Origin: Actinomyces culturomici | GTDB lineage: Bacteria; Actinomycetota; Actinomycetes; Actinomycetales; Actinomycetaceae | Assembly: GCF_900499005.1 (NCBI RefSeq) | Contig: NZ_LS991317.1 | Location: forward strand, 315,223 to 361,597 | Reading direction: 5' to 3' | Length of the DNA: 46,375 nt | Shown: positions 25,070 through 33,035 of the stretch, piece after piece | Layout: every line of letters starts with the position of its first letter | Numbering within the stretch: position 1 is the first letter of the stretch | The notes under the pieces: model-generated | Seen by the model: the letters and a program-made list of their open reading frames with translations, nothing else | Databases searched by the model: none | Told to the model about the DNA's origin: nothing | Program-made: the position numbers and the translations under genes

Positions 25070-26840
25070 TATCGCCCGGGCCGTCTCCGTTCGCCGGGAG
25101 CGGCGCGGCGAGGAGCGCGCGCAGTGGGGCGGGGACGCGGAGGCGGACGAGGAGCGGGGCGATCGTCCGGGCCGAGTCCGCGGGACCGAGCAGCCGCAGC
25201 GCGAGCATGTAGACGAGGGACGCGACGACGGAGACGAGGACCATCTTCGCGGTCGCGAGCCCGAAGCGGACGAGCGAGGTCGCGGCGATCGTCTCGACGC
25301 CGACGAGGCGCAGCGCCCCGAAGGCGACCGCGCCCGCGATGACGGCGCTCGCGAGGAAGATCGCGTAGGAGCGCAGAAGGCCCGCGCGGTCGACGAAGCG
25401 GTTGCGGCGCGACACCCACACGACGGCGATGACGCCCTGCACGAGGCGGCACGCGGTCTCCCCGAGGGCGGCCGCGGCGACCCACCAGGCCGCGCCCGTG
25501 AGGACGTACATCGTCCAGCCGACGATCACCTGGACGATCGTCGGGCCGATCCCCATGAGGAAGACCGGTTTGACGTCCTCGTAGGCGAAGAACACGCGCT
25601 GGCTCATGAGGACGAGGCCGGTCGAGGCGACGCCCGGCATGAGGGCAACGAGGATCCACGCGTACGCCATGACGATGCTCTGGTTCGTCTTCGAGTAGAG
25701 GACCATCTGCATCATCGGGGCGGCGCCCGCCATGAGGATCGCGGCGGCGAGAAGCGTGAGCGAGGTGATCGTGCGGATGCCGAGCGTGTAGTTCGCCGCG
25801 ACTCCCCGGTCGTCGCCGTCGGCGACGGCCTCCGCCATCCGCGTGAAGATCGCCGTGGTCAGGGACACGGTGATGAGCGACTGGGGGACCATGAAGATCA
25901 TGAACGCCGTCGCGTACGCGTTGATGCCGGCGATGATGACGCCGTCGTGCGCCTTCGCGTAGGCGTCGGCGAGGGCGGCGAGATTGTTCGTCGAGAGGAC
26001 GCCGATCTGGCTGACGCCGAGCGTCGCGAAGGTCCAGCCCGCGACCTTCGAGGTCGACCCGAAGTGCGTGCCGCGGAAGTGGAAGTCGGGCGTGAACTTC
26101 ACGCCGGCGCGGCGCATGGGGATGAAGAGGATGAGGGCCTGCGCGATGACGCCGAGCGTCGCCGATCCGCCGAGCACCCAGAACTGGGCGGCCGTGAAGT
26201 CGCCGACGTCGATGCGGTCCTCGGTGCCGCCCCAGAGGAAGAGGAATGCGGCGAGGCCGGCGATGCCGACGATGTTGTTGACGACCGGCGCCCACATGTA
26301 CGGGCCGAAGACGCCGCGGGCGTTGAGGAGCTCGCCGAGGAGGTTGTAGAGCCCGTAGAAGAAGAGCTGCGGGAGGCACAGGAGCGCGAAGAGGATGGCG
26401 AGCGTGCGGATCTGCGAGTCGTAGCCGGCGGCCGTGATGACGACGAGGAGCGGGGCGGCGACCATGGAGACGATCGTCACGACGAAGAGCAGCGTCCCGG
26501 CGAGCGTGAGGAGCCTGTTGACGTAGGTCTCGCCGTCGTGCTTGCGCTTGAGGGCGCCGACGATCTGGGGGACGAGGACGGCGTCGAAGATCCCGGACGC
26601 GAGGAGGTTGAACACCGTGTTCGGAAGCGTGTTCGCGGTCTGGAAGGCCGCCGATACGCCGCCTCCCGCGGCGCCGATCGCCGCGAGGAGCATCGCGGAG
26701 CGGACGAACCCGAGGATGCGGGAGACCATCGTCCCCGAGGCCATGATCGCGCTCGCCCTCAGGAGCGAGGCTCGCGCCTGGGGGGCGGGCTCTGCGGGGC
26801 GGGGCTCTGCGCCGTCGGCGCCCATCGGAGGCGTGCTCAT
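25062..26840 (-). CDS. murJ: Lipid II flippase MurJ (MviN)
   Basis: This 592-residue, multi-helix (about 14) membrane protein of the MOP superfamily flips lipid II across the membrane. Signatures include SRILGFVRSAMLLAAIG (about 40-56), NTLPNTVFNLLASGIFDAVLVPQ (about 69-91) and SQRVFFAYEDVKP. The C-terminal cytoplasmic tail (about residues 555-592) is short and carries no kinase domain, unlike mycobacterial MviN. The start ATG immediately follows the TAG of the DUF6049 gene with no gap. It is the third gene of the leftward nudix-DUF6049-murJ-discoidin-like set. Confidence 0.96.
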   Translation of the reverse strand: MSTPPMGADGAEPRPAEPAPQARASLLRASAIMASGTMVSRILGFVRSAMLLAAIGAAGGGVSAAFQTANTLPNTVFNLLASGIFDAVLVPQIVGALKRKHDGETYVNRLLTLAGTLLFVVTIVSMVAAPLLVVITAAGYDSQIRTLAILFALLCLPQLFFYGLYNLLGELLNARGVFGPYMWAPVVNNIVGIAGLAAFLFLWGGTEDRIDVGDFTAAQFWVLGGSATLGVIAQALILFIPMRRAGVKFTPDFHFRGTHFGSTSKVAGWTFATLGVSQIGVLSTNNLAALADAYAKAHDGVIIAGINAYATAFMIFMVPQSLITVSLTTAIFTRMAEAVADGDDRGVAANYTLGIRTITSLTLLAAAILMAGAAPMMQMVLYSKTNQSIVMAYAWILVALMPGVASTGLVLMSQRVFFAYEDVKPVFLMGIGPTIVQVIVGWTMYVLTGAAWWVAAAALGETACRLVQGVIAVVWVSRRNRFVDRAGLLRSYAIFLASAVIAGAVAFGALRLVGVETIAATSLVRFGLATAKMVLVSVVASLVYMLALRLLGPADSARTIAPLLVRLRVPAPLRALLAAPLPANGDGPGDND

Positions 26841-29045
26841 CTACTCTCCATCTGCCATGCGCCCGCGGCGCAGCCTGGAACGGATCGTGCGGACGAGGCC
26901 GCCGACGAAGAGGAGCCCGAACACGGCGGCCGCGCCGATCGTGATCGCGTCCTCCCAGCCCGCGCGCATGCGGACGAGGACGGCCCTCGATTCGGCGAGG
27001 ACGGAGCCGTCGGGCGTCGAGACCTTGTAGACGACCTCGATGTCGCCCGAGCCGATCGCGGAGACCGGCACCTTGACGGAGGTGACGGCCCCCGCCTTGA
27101 GGGTGACGGTCGCCGGCTTCGTCACCTCGAGGCGGGGATCGGAGGGGACGAGGGTGACGACGGCGTCGACGTCCCAGGGCAGGTCGTTGCGGACGCGGAC
27201 CGGGAAGTCCGCCGACTTGTTGATGAGGTTGACCGCATCCGAGGGCTCGGCGCTCACCTTCGCGCGCAGGGCCGAGACGCGGGCGGAGAACTGGGAGGCG
27301 CGGGTGCGCTGCTCGTTCGGTGCGACGGCCGCGGACACGGACGGGAGGAGCGCGTCGGCGACGCTCGCCTCGACCTCGTCGGGCGCGGAGGAGGCGGTCG
27401 CGAGGGGGACGAGGGCGCCCAGGGCATCGGTGAGGGTGGACACGGCCTCGTCGGTGTCCCCGGCGAGCTGCCCGGCGCCGACCTGCGCGCGCTCGACGTC
27501 GGTCGGCTCGGAGGAGGCGAGGGCGGAGAAGGAGGTCGGTTCGATCCAGCGGGAGGTGAGGAGGGTCTCGAGGCGGGAGGCGAGTCCGGGCGTCGGCGAT
27601 GCGGTCCGCGAGGTCGCGGCGAAGACGGTGCGCGAGGCGTTCGGGCGCTCGCGGGTGATGATCGCGCTGATCGCCGCGAGCCCCTGCTCGGCGTCGAGCT
27701 CGTCGGCCGAGGTGGAGGTCGGCCAGTCGAGGAGCTGGGCGATCTGCTCGTTCTGCACGAGGGCGGTCGCGGTGGAGTCGGTCGCGCCGGAGGAGGACGT
27801 CTCACCGGTCGAAGTGTCGACCTCCGCGACGGCGAGGGAGGTGAATCCGAGTTCGGCGTCGGGCTGGAGGGCGCTCGCGGGCGCGATCGTCACGCGGTCG
27901 GAGAAGGCGGCGAGCTCCTTCGTCCCGAAGGTCGCCTCGGAGGGCCAGGCGATGTCGGTGAGCACGGAAGTCGTCGCGGCGGGGGCCGCGCCCGACTGAG
28001 CGGACTCGGCATCCGACGCGGCGGCCGACTGCGCGCCGGATCCGGTGGACGCGGACTGGCCAGCCGAGTCGGCCTCGTCGAGGGCGCCGTCCGGGCCCCA
28101 TCCGGCGGCCGCCGGGGAGGAGGGGAAGGCGGTGATCGACGACTCGGCGCGGCTGAGGAGCGAGCGGGAGCCGGACAGGGCGAGGGCTCCGAGATCGGCG
28201 TCCCCGGTCGGCAGGGCGACGACCTCGCCGGTGCGGGTGAGGAGGTTCGCGACGAAGGCGGCGCTCGCGGCGTTCTCCTCGTCGGCGGCCGATTGGGCGG
28301 CCTCGGCGTCGGCGGCCGTCGCATCCGCCTCGACGGGCGTCGGGAGGACCGCCGCGTCCATTGCGAGGGTCGCGCCCTTCATCGTCGCGATCGCGGAGAC
28401 GGCGAGACGCTCGGCGTCGTCGCCGGTGGAGTTCTGCGAGGTCCAGGGGACGAGAGCGGACACGCGGGTCGGCGCGACCGCGGCGCCCGAGTCCCACAGG
28501 ACGATCGAGCGGTCGTGCCCGCTCGCCCCGTCCGAGAACGCGCCGACCGCGACCGTTCTCGGACCCCAGTTCGTCGACGAGCCGAGGGGGAGCTGGTCGA
28601 CGGGGACGCGGAACTCGAACTTCGCGGTCGCGCCCGCGTCGAGGTCCTCCCCGAGATTCGTCGCGCTCACGGTCGTCCCGGGGGAGTTCTCGCCGTCGAG
28701 GGCCGCGGCGAGTTCGGCGACGGAGATGGGAGTCGTCTGGCCCATCGCGAGGAGGATCGCCGGGGTCGTCAGCGTCCGTTCGGTCGTGTTCGTCACCGTT
28801 CCGGAGACGACGAGCTCGCCCTCGTCGGTGAGGATCCGAGGGGTGAGGGCGTCGATCGACACGGAGAGGCCGTCGGCGCTCGTCGAGGAGGCGAAGAGCG
28901 CGGGGCGCGAGTCGCTCGACGAGGACGCGTCTGCCCCCGACTGGGGGGAGTCGGCGCGGGCGGGGGCGCCGAGCGGGGCGAGGAGGCCGAGGGCGAGGAG
29001 CGCGGCGCCGAGGGCGCGGTGGGTACGGGGGGCCCGGCGCGCCAT
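26841..29045 (-). CDS. DUF6049 family secreted/membrane-anchored protein
   Basis: This 734-residue protein starts with a clear signal peptide (MARRAPRTHRALGAALLALG followed by LLAPLGAPARADS). A long Ser/Ala-rich external region includes a VSGTVTNTTERTLTTPAILL beta-rich segment. A C-terminal helix (AITIGAAAVFGLLFVGGLV) is followed by basic residues. Size, topology and position between a Nudix gene and murJ match the actinobacterial DUF6049 family (the position of Rv3909 in M. tuberculosis). The role is unknown; an envelope function is inferred from context. The start at 29045 overlaps the Nudix stop by one base (TGATG). Confidence 0.88.
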   Translation of the reverse strand: MARRAPRTHRALGAALLALGLLAPLGAPARADSPQSGADASSSSDSRPALFASSTSADGLSVSIDALTPRILTDEGELVVSGTVTNTTERTLTTPAILLAMGQTTPISVAELAAALDGENSPGTTVSATNLGEDLDAGATAKFEFRVPVDQLPLGSSTNWGPRTVAVGAFSDGASGHDRSIVLWDSGAAVAPTRVSALVPWTSQNSTGDDAERLAVSAIATMKGATLAMDAAVLPTPVEADATAADAEAAQSAADEENAASAAFVANLLTRTGEVVALPTGDADLGALALSGSRSLLSRAESSITAFPSSPAAAGWGPDGALDEADSAGQSASTGSGAQSAAASDAESAQSGAAPAATTSVLTDIAWPSEATFGTKELAAFSDRVTIAPASALQPDAELGFTSLAVAEVDTSTGETSSSGATDSTATALVQNEQIAQLLDWPTSTSADELDAEQGLAAISAIITRERPNASRTVFAATSRTASPTPGLASRLETLLTSRWIEPTSFSALASSEPTDVERAQVGAGQLAGDTDEAVSTLTDALGALVPLATASSAPDEVEASVADALLPSVSAAVAPNEQRTRASQFSARVSALRAKVSAEPSDAVNLINKSADFPVRVRNDLPWDVDAVVTLVPSDPRLEVTKPATVTLKAGAVTSVKVPVSAIGSGDIEVVYKVSTPDGSVLAESRAVLVRMRAGWEDAITIGAAAVFGLLFVGGLVRTIRSRLRRGRMADGE

Positions 29046-29488
29046 CACGCGTCCCTGTAGAGGAGGTCGAGGGCGATCGCGACGATCCTCCGCTCGTTCG
29101 GGTAGGCGAGGCGGTGAGAGAGGTCCTTCAGGGGCATCCACGCCGCCTCCTCGGCCTCGTGGTCGGGGTCGTGCTCGACGGTGATCGAACCGGACTCGTA
29201 GCCCATGAGGTAGTGGTGAACGACCTTGTGGACGCGCCTGTCGGTGCCGGAGAACCAGTAGTCGATGCTCGCGAGATGCCGGATGATCCGCCCGTGGATC
29301 CCGGTCTCCTCCGCGACCTCGCGCAGCGCCGCCTGCTCGGCGGTCTCCCCGGCCTCGAGGTGGCCCTTCGGGAGGCACCACTCGATCCGTCCCGCGCGGT
29401 TGCGCCGGGCGATGAGCGCCGCGTAGGGGACGCCGTCGACGACGTCGACGACGATGCCGCCCGCGGAGGTCTCCGAGGAGATCGGCAT
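29045..29488 (-). CDS. Nudix hydrolase
   Basis: This 147-residue protein contains a perfect Nudix box, GHLEAGETAEQAALREVAEE followed by TGI (GX5EX7REUXEEXGU), within an MutT-like fold. The position next to DUF6049 and divergent from pcnA matches mycobacterial mutT4. The substrate is not determinable; nucleotide diphosphates or diadenosine polyphosphates are usual. I chose the ATG at 29488 (MPISSETSAGGIVVD), where family similarity begins; the frame is open to 29581. No good ribosome binding site is visible, so it may be leaderless. Confidence 0.92.
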   Translation of the reverse strand: MPISSETSAGGIVVDVVDGVPYAALIARRNRAGRIEWCLPKGHLEAGETAEQAALREVAEETGIHGRIIRHLASIDYWFSGTDRRVHKVVHHYLMGYESGSITVEHDPDHEAEEAAWMPLKDLSHRLAYPNERRIVAIALDLLYRDA

Positions 29489-29707
29489 ATGGGCCGAATG
29501 GACGTGGATCGGGCGCGACGAGGCATGACGGCGAGGGGGTCGGGGGACCCCCTGTCGGAATTCCGTCGGTCGCGCGGGCATGCGTCCACTCTAGTCGGCG
29601 GTCGCCGACCGATGGTCGCGCGCCGCCGGGCGGCAGTGGGTCGACTCACCCTCCCGGCGCCTCCCGGGCGTCGCCCGCGCGCCCTGCGCCGTGGCATCCT
29701 GAAGGCG

Positions 29708-31336
29708 ATGAGCCCGAACACCCCCTCCGCCGAGTCGGCGGCCGCGCCCTCGCGACCCCGCGCCTACGCGCCCCTCGCCGCGCGCGACGTCCCCTCCCTC
29801 CTCGCGAACGCGCAGCGCGCCTTCGCGAACCTCCCCGCCGAGATCCTCGACCTCGGCCGCGTCTTCGAGGAGGCGGGCGAGGAGATCGCCCTCGTCGGCG
29901 GCCCGGTCCGCGACGCGTTCCTCGGCGTCGAACCCCACGACTTCGACCTCACGACCTCGGCCCGGCCCGAGCGGACCGAGGAGCTCCTCGCCGCCTGGGG
30001 GAGCGCGGTCTGGGACATCGGCAAGGAGTTCGGAACGATCGGAGGGCGCCGCGGCGACCTCGTGGTCGAGGTGACGACCTACCGCACCGATTCCTACGAG
30101 GTCGGGTCCCGCAAGCCCGAGGTCGCCTTCGGCGACACCCTCGAGGGGGACCTCACCCGCCGCGACTTCACCGTTAACGCGATGGCGATGCGCCTGCCCG
30201 CGATGGCGCTCGTCGACCCGCACCACGGGCTCGAGGACCTCGCGGCCTCGCGTCTGCGCACGCCCGTCACCGCCGAGCAGTCCTTCGACGACGACCCGCT
30301 GCGCATCATGCGGGCCGCGCGCTTCGCCGCCCAGCTCGGCATCGACGTCGACCTCGACGTCATGGAGGCGATGGAGACGATGGCCCACCGCCTCGAGATC
30401 GTCTCCGCCGAGCGCATCCGCGCCGAGCTCGAGCGCCTCATCGTCTCCCCGTACCCGCGCCGCGGACTCGAGCTCCTCGTCCACACCGGCGTCGCGAGCA
30501 TCGTCCTCCCCGAGGTCGCCGAACTCGTCTCCACCGTCGACGAGCATCGGCGACACAAGGACGTCTACGAGCACACGCTCACCGTCCTCGAGCAGGCGAT
30601 GGACCTCGAGACCGGCCCGGAGGGCGCCGTGCCCGCCCCCGACTTCGTCCTGCGCTTCGCCGCGCTCATGCACGACGTCGGAAAGCCCGCGACCCGCCGC
30701 TTCGAGTCCAACGGCACCGTCTCCTTCCACCACCACGAGATCGTCGGCGCGAAGCTCACGCGCAAGCGGATGAAGGCGCTGAAGTTCGACAAGGCGACGA
30801 CCGAGGCGGTCGCGACGCTCGTCGGACTCCACCTCCGCTTCCACGGCTACGGGGAGACCGCGTGGACGGACTCCGCGGTGCGCCGCTACGTCGCGGATGC
30901 GGGGGATCTCCTCGAGCGCCTCCACCGCCTCACCCGCGCCGATTGCACGACGCGGAACCGCCGCAAGGCGCACATGCTCTCCGCCGCCTACGACGATCTC
31001 GAGGCGAGGATCGCCGCTCTGCGCGAGCGCGAGGAACTCGACGCGATCCGCCCCGACCTCGACGGCGACGAGATCATGGAGATCCTCGGCCTGCGCCCCT
31101 CGCGCGCGGTGAAGATGGCGCGCGACCACCTCCTCGAGCTCCGCATGGAGAACGGGCCGATGGGGCGCGAGGCGGCGAAGGCGGAGCTCCTCGCCTGGTG
31201 GGCCTCCGACGAGGTCCGCGACGTCGCCCGCGAGTACGAGGCGCAGCAGGCCCACTGGGAGGAGATGGCCGCCGCGAAGCGCGCGAAGAAGGCCGCCGCG
31301 AAGGCGAAGCGCGCCGCGAACGCCCCCGCGGACTGA
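29708..31336 (+). CDS. pcnA: CCA tRNA nucleotidyltransferase / poly(A) polymerase family protein
   Basis: This 542-residue enzyme adds or repairs the 3' CCA of tRNAs. It has the class II nucleotidyltransferase motif LVGGPVRDAFLG (62-73) with catalytic HDFDLTT (Asp78 and Asp80), then RRDFTVNAMA. An RNA-binding head (DDPLRIMRAARFAAQLG) follows, and an HD domain has HDVGKP at 322-327. The C-terminal tail is Lys/Ala-rich and helical. Start is the ATG at 29708; the longer open frame upstream has no similarity. Divergent from the Nudix gene, as in mycobacteria. Both tRNAs in this window already encode CCA, so a repair role is likely. Confidence 0.96.
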   Translation: MSPNTPSAESAAAPSRPRAYAPLAARDVPSLLANAQRAFANLPAEILDLGRVFEEAGEEIALVGGPVRDAFLGVEPHDFDLTTSARPERTEELLAAWGSAVWDIGKEFGTIGGRRGDLVVEVTTYRTDSYEVGSRKPEVAFGDTLEGDLTRRDFTVNAMAMRLPAMALVDPHHGLEDLAASRLRTPVTAEQSFDDDPLRIMRAARFAAQLGIDVDLDVMEAMETMAHRLEIVSAERIRAELERLIVSPYPRRGLELLVHTGVASIVLPEVAELVSTVDEHRRHKDVYEHTLTVLEQAMDLETGPEGAVPAPDFVLRFAALMHDVGKPATRRFESNGTVSFHHHEIVGAKLTRKRMKALKFDKATTEAVATLVGLHLRFHGYGETAWTDSAVRRYVADAGDLLERLHRLTRADCTTRNRRKAHMLSAAYDDLEARIAALREREELDAIRPDLDGDEIMEILGLRPSRAVKMARDHLLELRMENGPMGREAAKAELLAWWASDEVRDVAREYEAQQAHWEEMAAAKRAKKAAAKAKRAANAPAD

Positions 31337-31436
31337 CCCGCGCGCCGCCGGCGCCCGCATGACGAGGGAGACACTGCGCCCTTTCCGGCCCGGACCTAGG
31401 CTGGAGGCGATTCATCGATCGCGAGGAGGACTTCGC

Positions 31437-32894
31437 ATGACTGACTTCGCCCCGCAGGCCGCTTCGGCCGACATCGGCGTGTACGGACTGGGCGTGATGG
31501 GCGCGAACCTCGCGCGCAACCTCGCCCGCAACGGCTACCGGACCGCGGTCTTCAACAGGACGCCCGCGCGCACCGAGCGCCTCATCGCCGCCCACGGCGA
31601 CGAGGGAGCGTTCGTCCCCGCGAGCGAACTCGACGACTTCGTCGCCTCGCTCGCGACCCCGCGCGTCGCCATCATCATGGTGAAGGCCGGCCCGGACACC
31701 GACGCCGTCATGGAGCAGCTCGCCGCGCGCATGGAGCCCGGCGACATCATCGTCGACTGCGGCAACTCCCTCTTCACCGACACGATCCGCCGCGAGAAGC
31801 GCGCCCGCGAGCTCGGCCTCCACTTCGTCGGCGCCGGCGTCTCCGGCGGCGAGGAGGGCGCCCTGTGGGGTCCATCGATCATGCCGGGCGGCACGGTCGA
31901 GTCCTACGACCGCCTCGGCCCGATGTTCGAGACGATCTCCGCCCACTACGAGGGCGAGCCGTGCTGCGTCCACGTCGGAGCCGACGGCGCCGGCCACTTC
32001 GTCAAGATGGTCCACAACGGCATCGAGTGCGCCGACATGCAGGTCATCGCCGAGGCCTACGACCTCCTCCGCAAGGGACTCGGCCTCGCCCCCGCCGAGA
32101 TCGCCGACGTCTTCACGGAGTGGAACGCGGGAGAACTCAACTCCTACCTCATCGAGATCACCGCCGAGGTCCTCCGCCAGGTGGACGCCGGAACCGGGAC
32201 CCCGCTGGTCGACCTCATCGTCGATCGGGCCTCCCAGAAGGGCACCGGCAAGTGGACGGTCCAGACCGCCCTCGACCTCGCCGTGCCCGTCACCGGCATC
32301 GGCGAGGCGACCTTCGCCCGCGGCGCCTCCTGCTCGACCCCGCAGCGCGAGGCCGCCCGCGCCCTCGACGGCTCGGCCGCGCCCCTCGAGATCGCCGATC
32401 GCGACGCGTTCATCGAGGACGTCCGCCAGGCCCTCTTCGCGTCGAAGATCGTCGCCTACTCCCAGGGCTTCGACGAGATCACCGCCGGCGCCGAGGCGAA
32501 CGGCTGGACGATCGACAAGGGCGCGATCGCGAAGATCTGGCGCGCCGGATGCATCATCCGCGCCGGATTCCTCGACGACATCGCCTCCGCCTACGCGAAC
32601 GACCCGAACCTGCCGCTCCTCCTCGGAGCGAAGCCCTTCGCCGCGCGCTTCGAGGAGTGCGTCCCCTCGCTGCGCCGCATCGTCGCGCTCGCCGCCTCCG
32701 CCGGTGTGCCGATCCCGGTGTTCGCCTCATCCCTCTCCTACTTCGACCAGATCCGCGCCGAACGACTCCCCGCCGCCCTCATTCAGGGCCAGCGCGACTT
32801 CTTCGGCTCCCACACCTACCAGCGGATCGATCGTCCGGGCACCTTCCACACCCTGTGGGCGGCCGAGGGTCGACCCGAGGAGCAGTGGGACTGA
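31437..32894 (+). CDS. gnd: 6-phosphogluconate dehydrogenase, decarboxylating
   Basis: This 485-residue enzyme of the oxidative pentose phosphate pathway converts 6-phosphogluconate to ribulose 5-phosphate, CO2 and NADPH. It shows the NADP site GLGVMGANLARN (17-28), VSGGEEGALWGPSIMPGG, KMVHNGIE (190-197) with catalytic Lys/His/Asn/Glu, and ASQKGTGKWT. The residue after HNGIE, normally Tyr (Tyr191 in sheep, phosphate contact), is Cys198 here. GAGGAGGAC precedes the ATG. The frame is open upstream, but the family begins at this ATG. A terminator follows. Confidence 0.97.
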   Translation: MTDFAPQAASADIGVYGLGVMGANLARNLARNGYRTAVFNRTPARTERLIAAHGDEGAFVPASELDDFVASLATPRVAIIMVKAGPDTDAVMEQLAARMEPGDIIVDCGNSLFTDTIRREKRARELGLHFVGAGVSGGEEGALWGPSIMPGGTVESYDRLGPMFETISAHYEGEPCCVHVGADGAGHFVKMVHNGIECADMQVIAEAYDLLRKGLGLAPAEIADVFTEWNAGELNSYLIEITAEVLRQVDAGTGTPLVDLIVDRASQKGTGKWTVQTALDLAVPVTGIGEATFARGASCSTPQREAARALDGSAAPLEIADRDAFIEDVRQALFASKIVAYSQGFDEITAGAEANGWTIDKGAIAKIWRAGCIIRAGFLDDIASAYANDPNLPLLLGAKPFAARFEECVPSLRRIVALAASAGVPIPVFASSLSYFDQIRAERLPAALIQGQRDFFGSHTYQRIDRPGTFHTLWAAEGRPEEQWD

Positions 32895-32918
32895 ACCCCT
32901 GATCGAGTGACGACTCCT

Positions 32919-32949
32919 CCGGGGGACGGGGCCGAGCCCCGCCCCCCGG
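32919..32949 (+). terminator. Terminator after gnd
   Basis: Stem CCGGGGGACGGGGC (32919-32932) pairs with GCCCCGCCCCCCGG (32936-32949) with one mismatch and a three-base loop. No long T run follows. Confidence 0.75.
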
Positions 32950-33035
32950 AAACGTCGGACCGGTCACGAATCGGTGGGTTTCCCAGGTTTCTTGCCTACG
33001 CTGGTGGGATCGACCCCTGCTGAAAGGCTGAGAAC

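Noticed and set aside
25050..29060. A 1336-codon plus-strand frame antisense to murJ and the DUF6049 gene
   Set aside because: High-GC antisense shadow; Gly/Arg/Asp-rich composition and no family signature, while both opposite-strand genes are clear.
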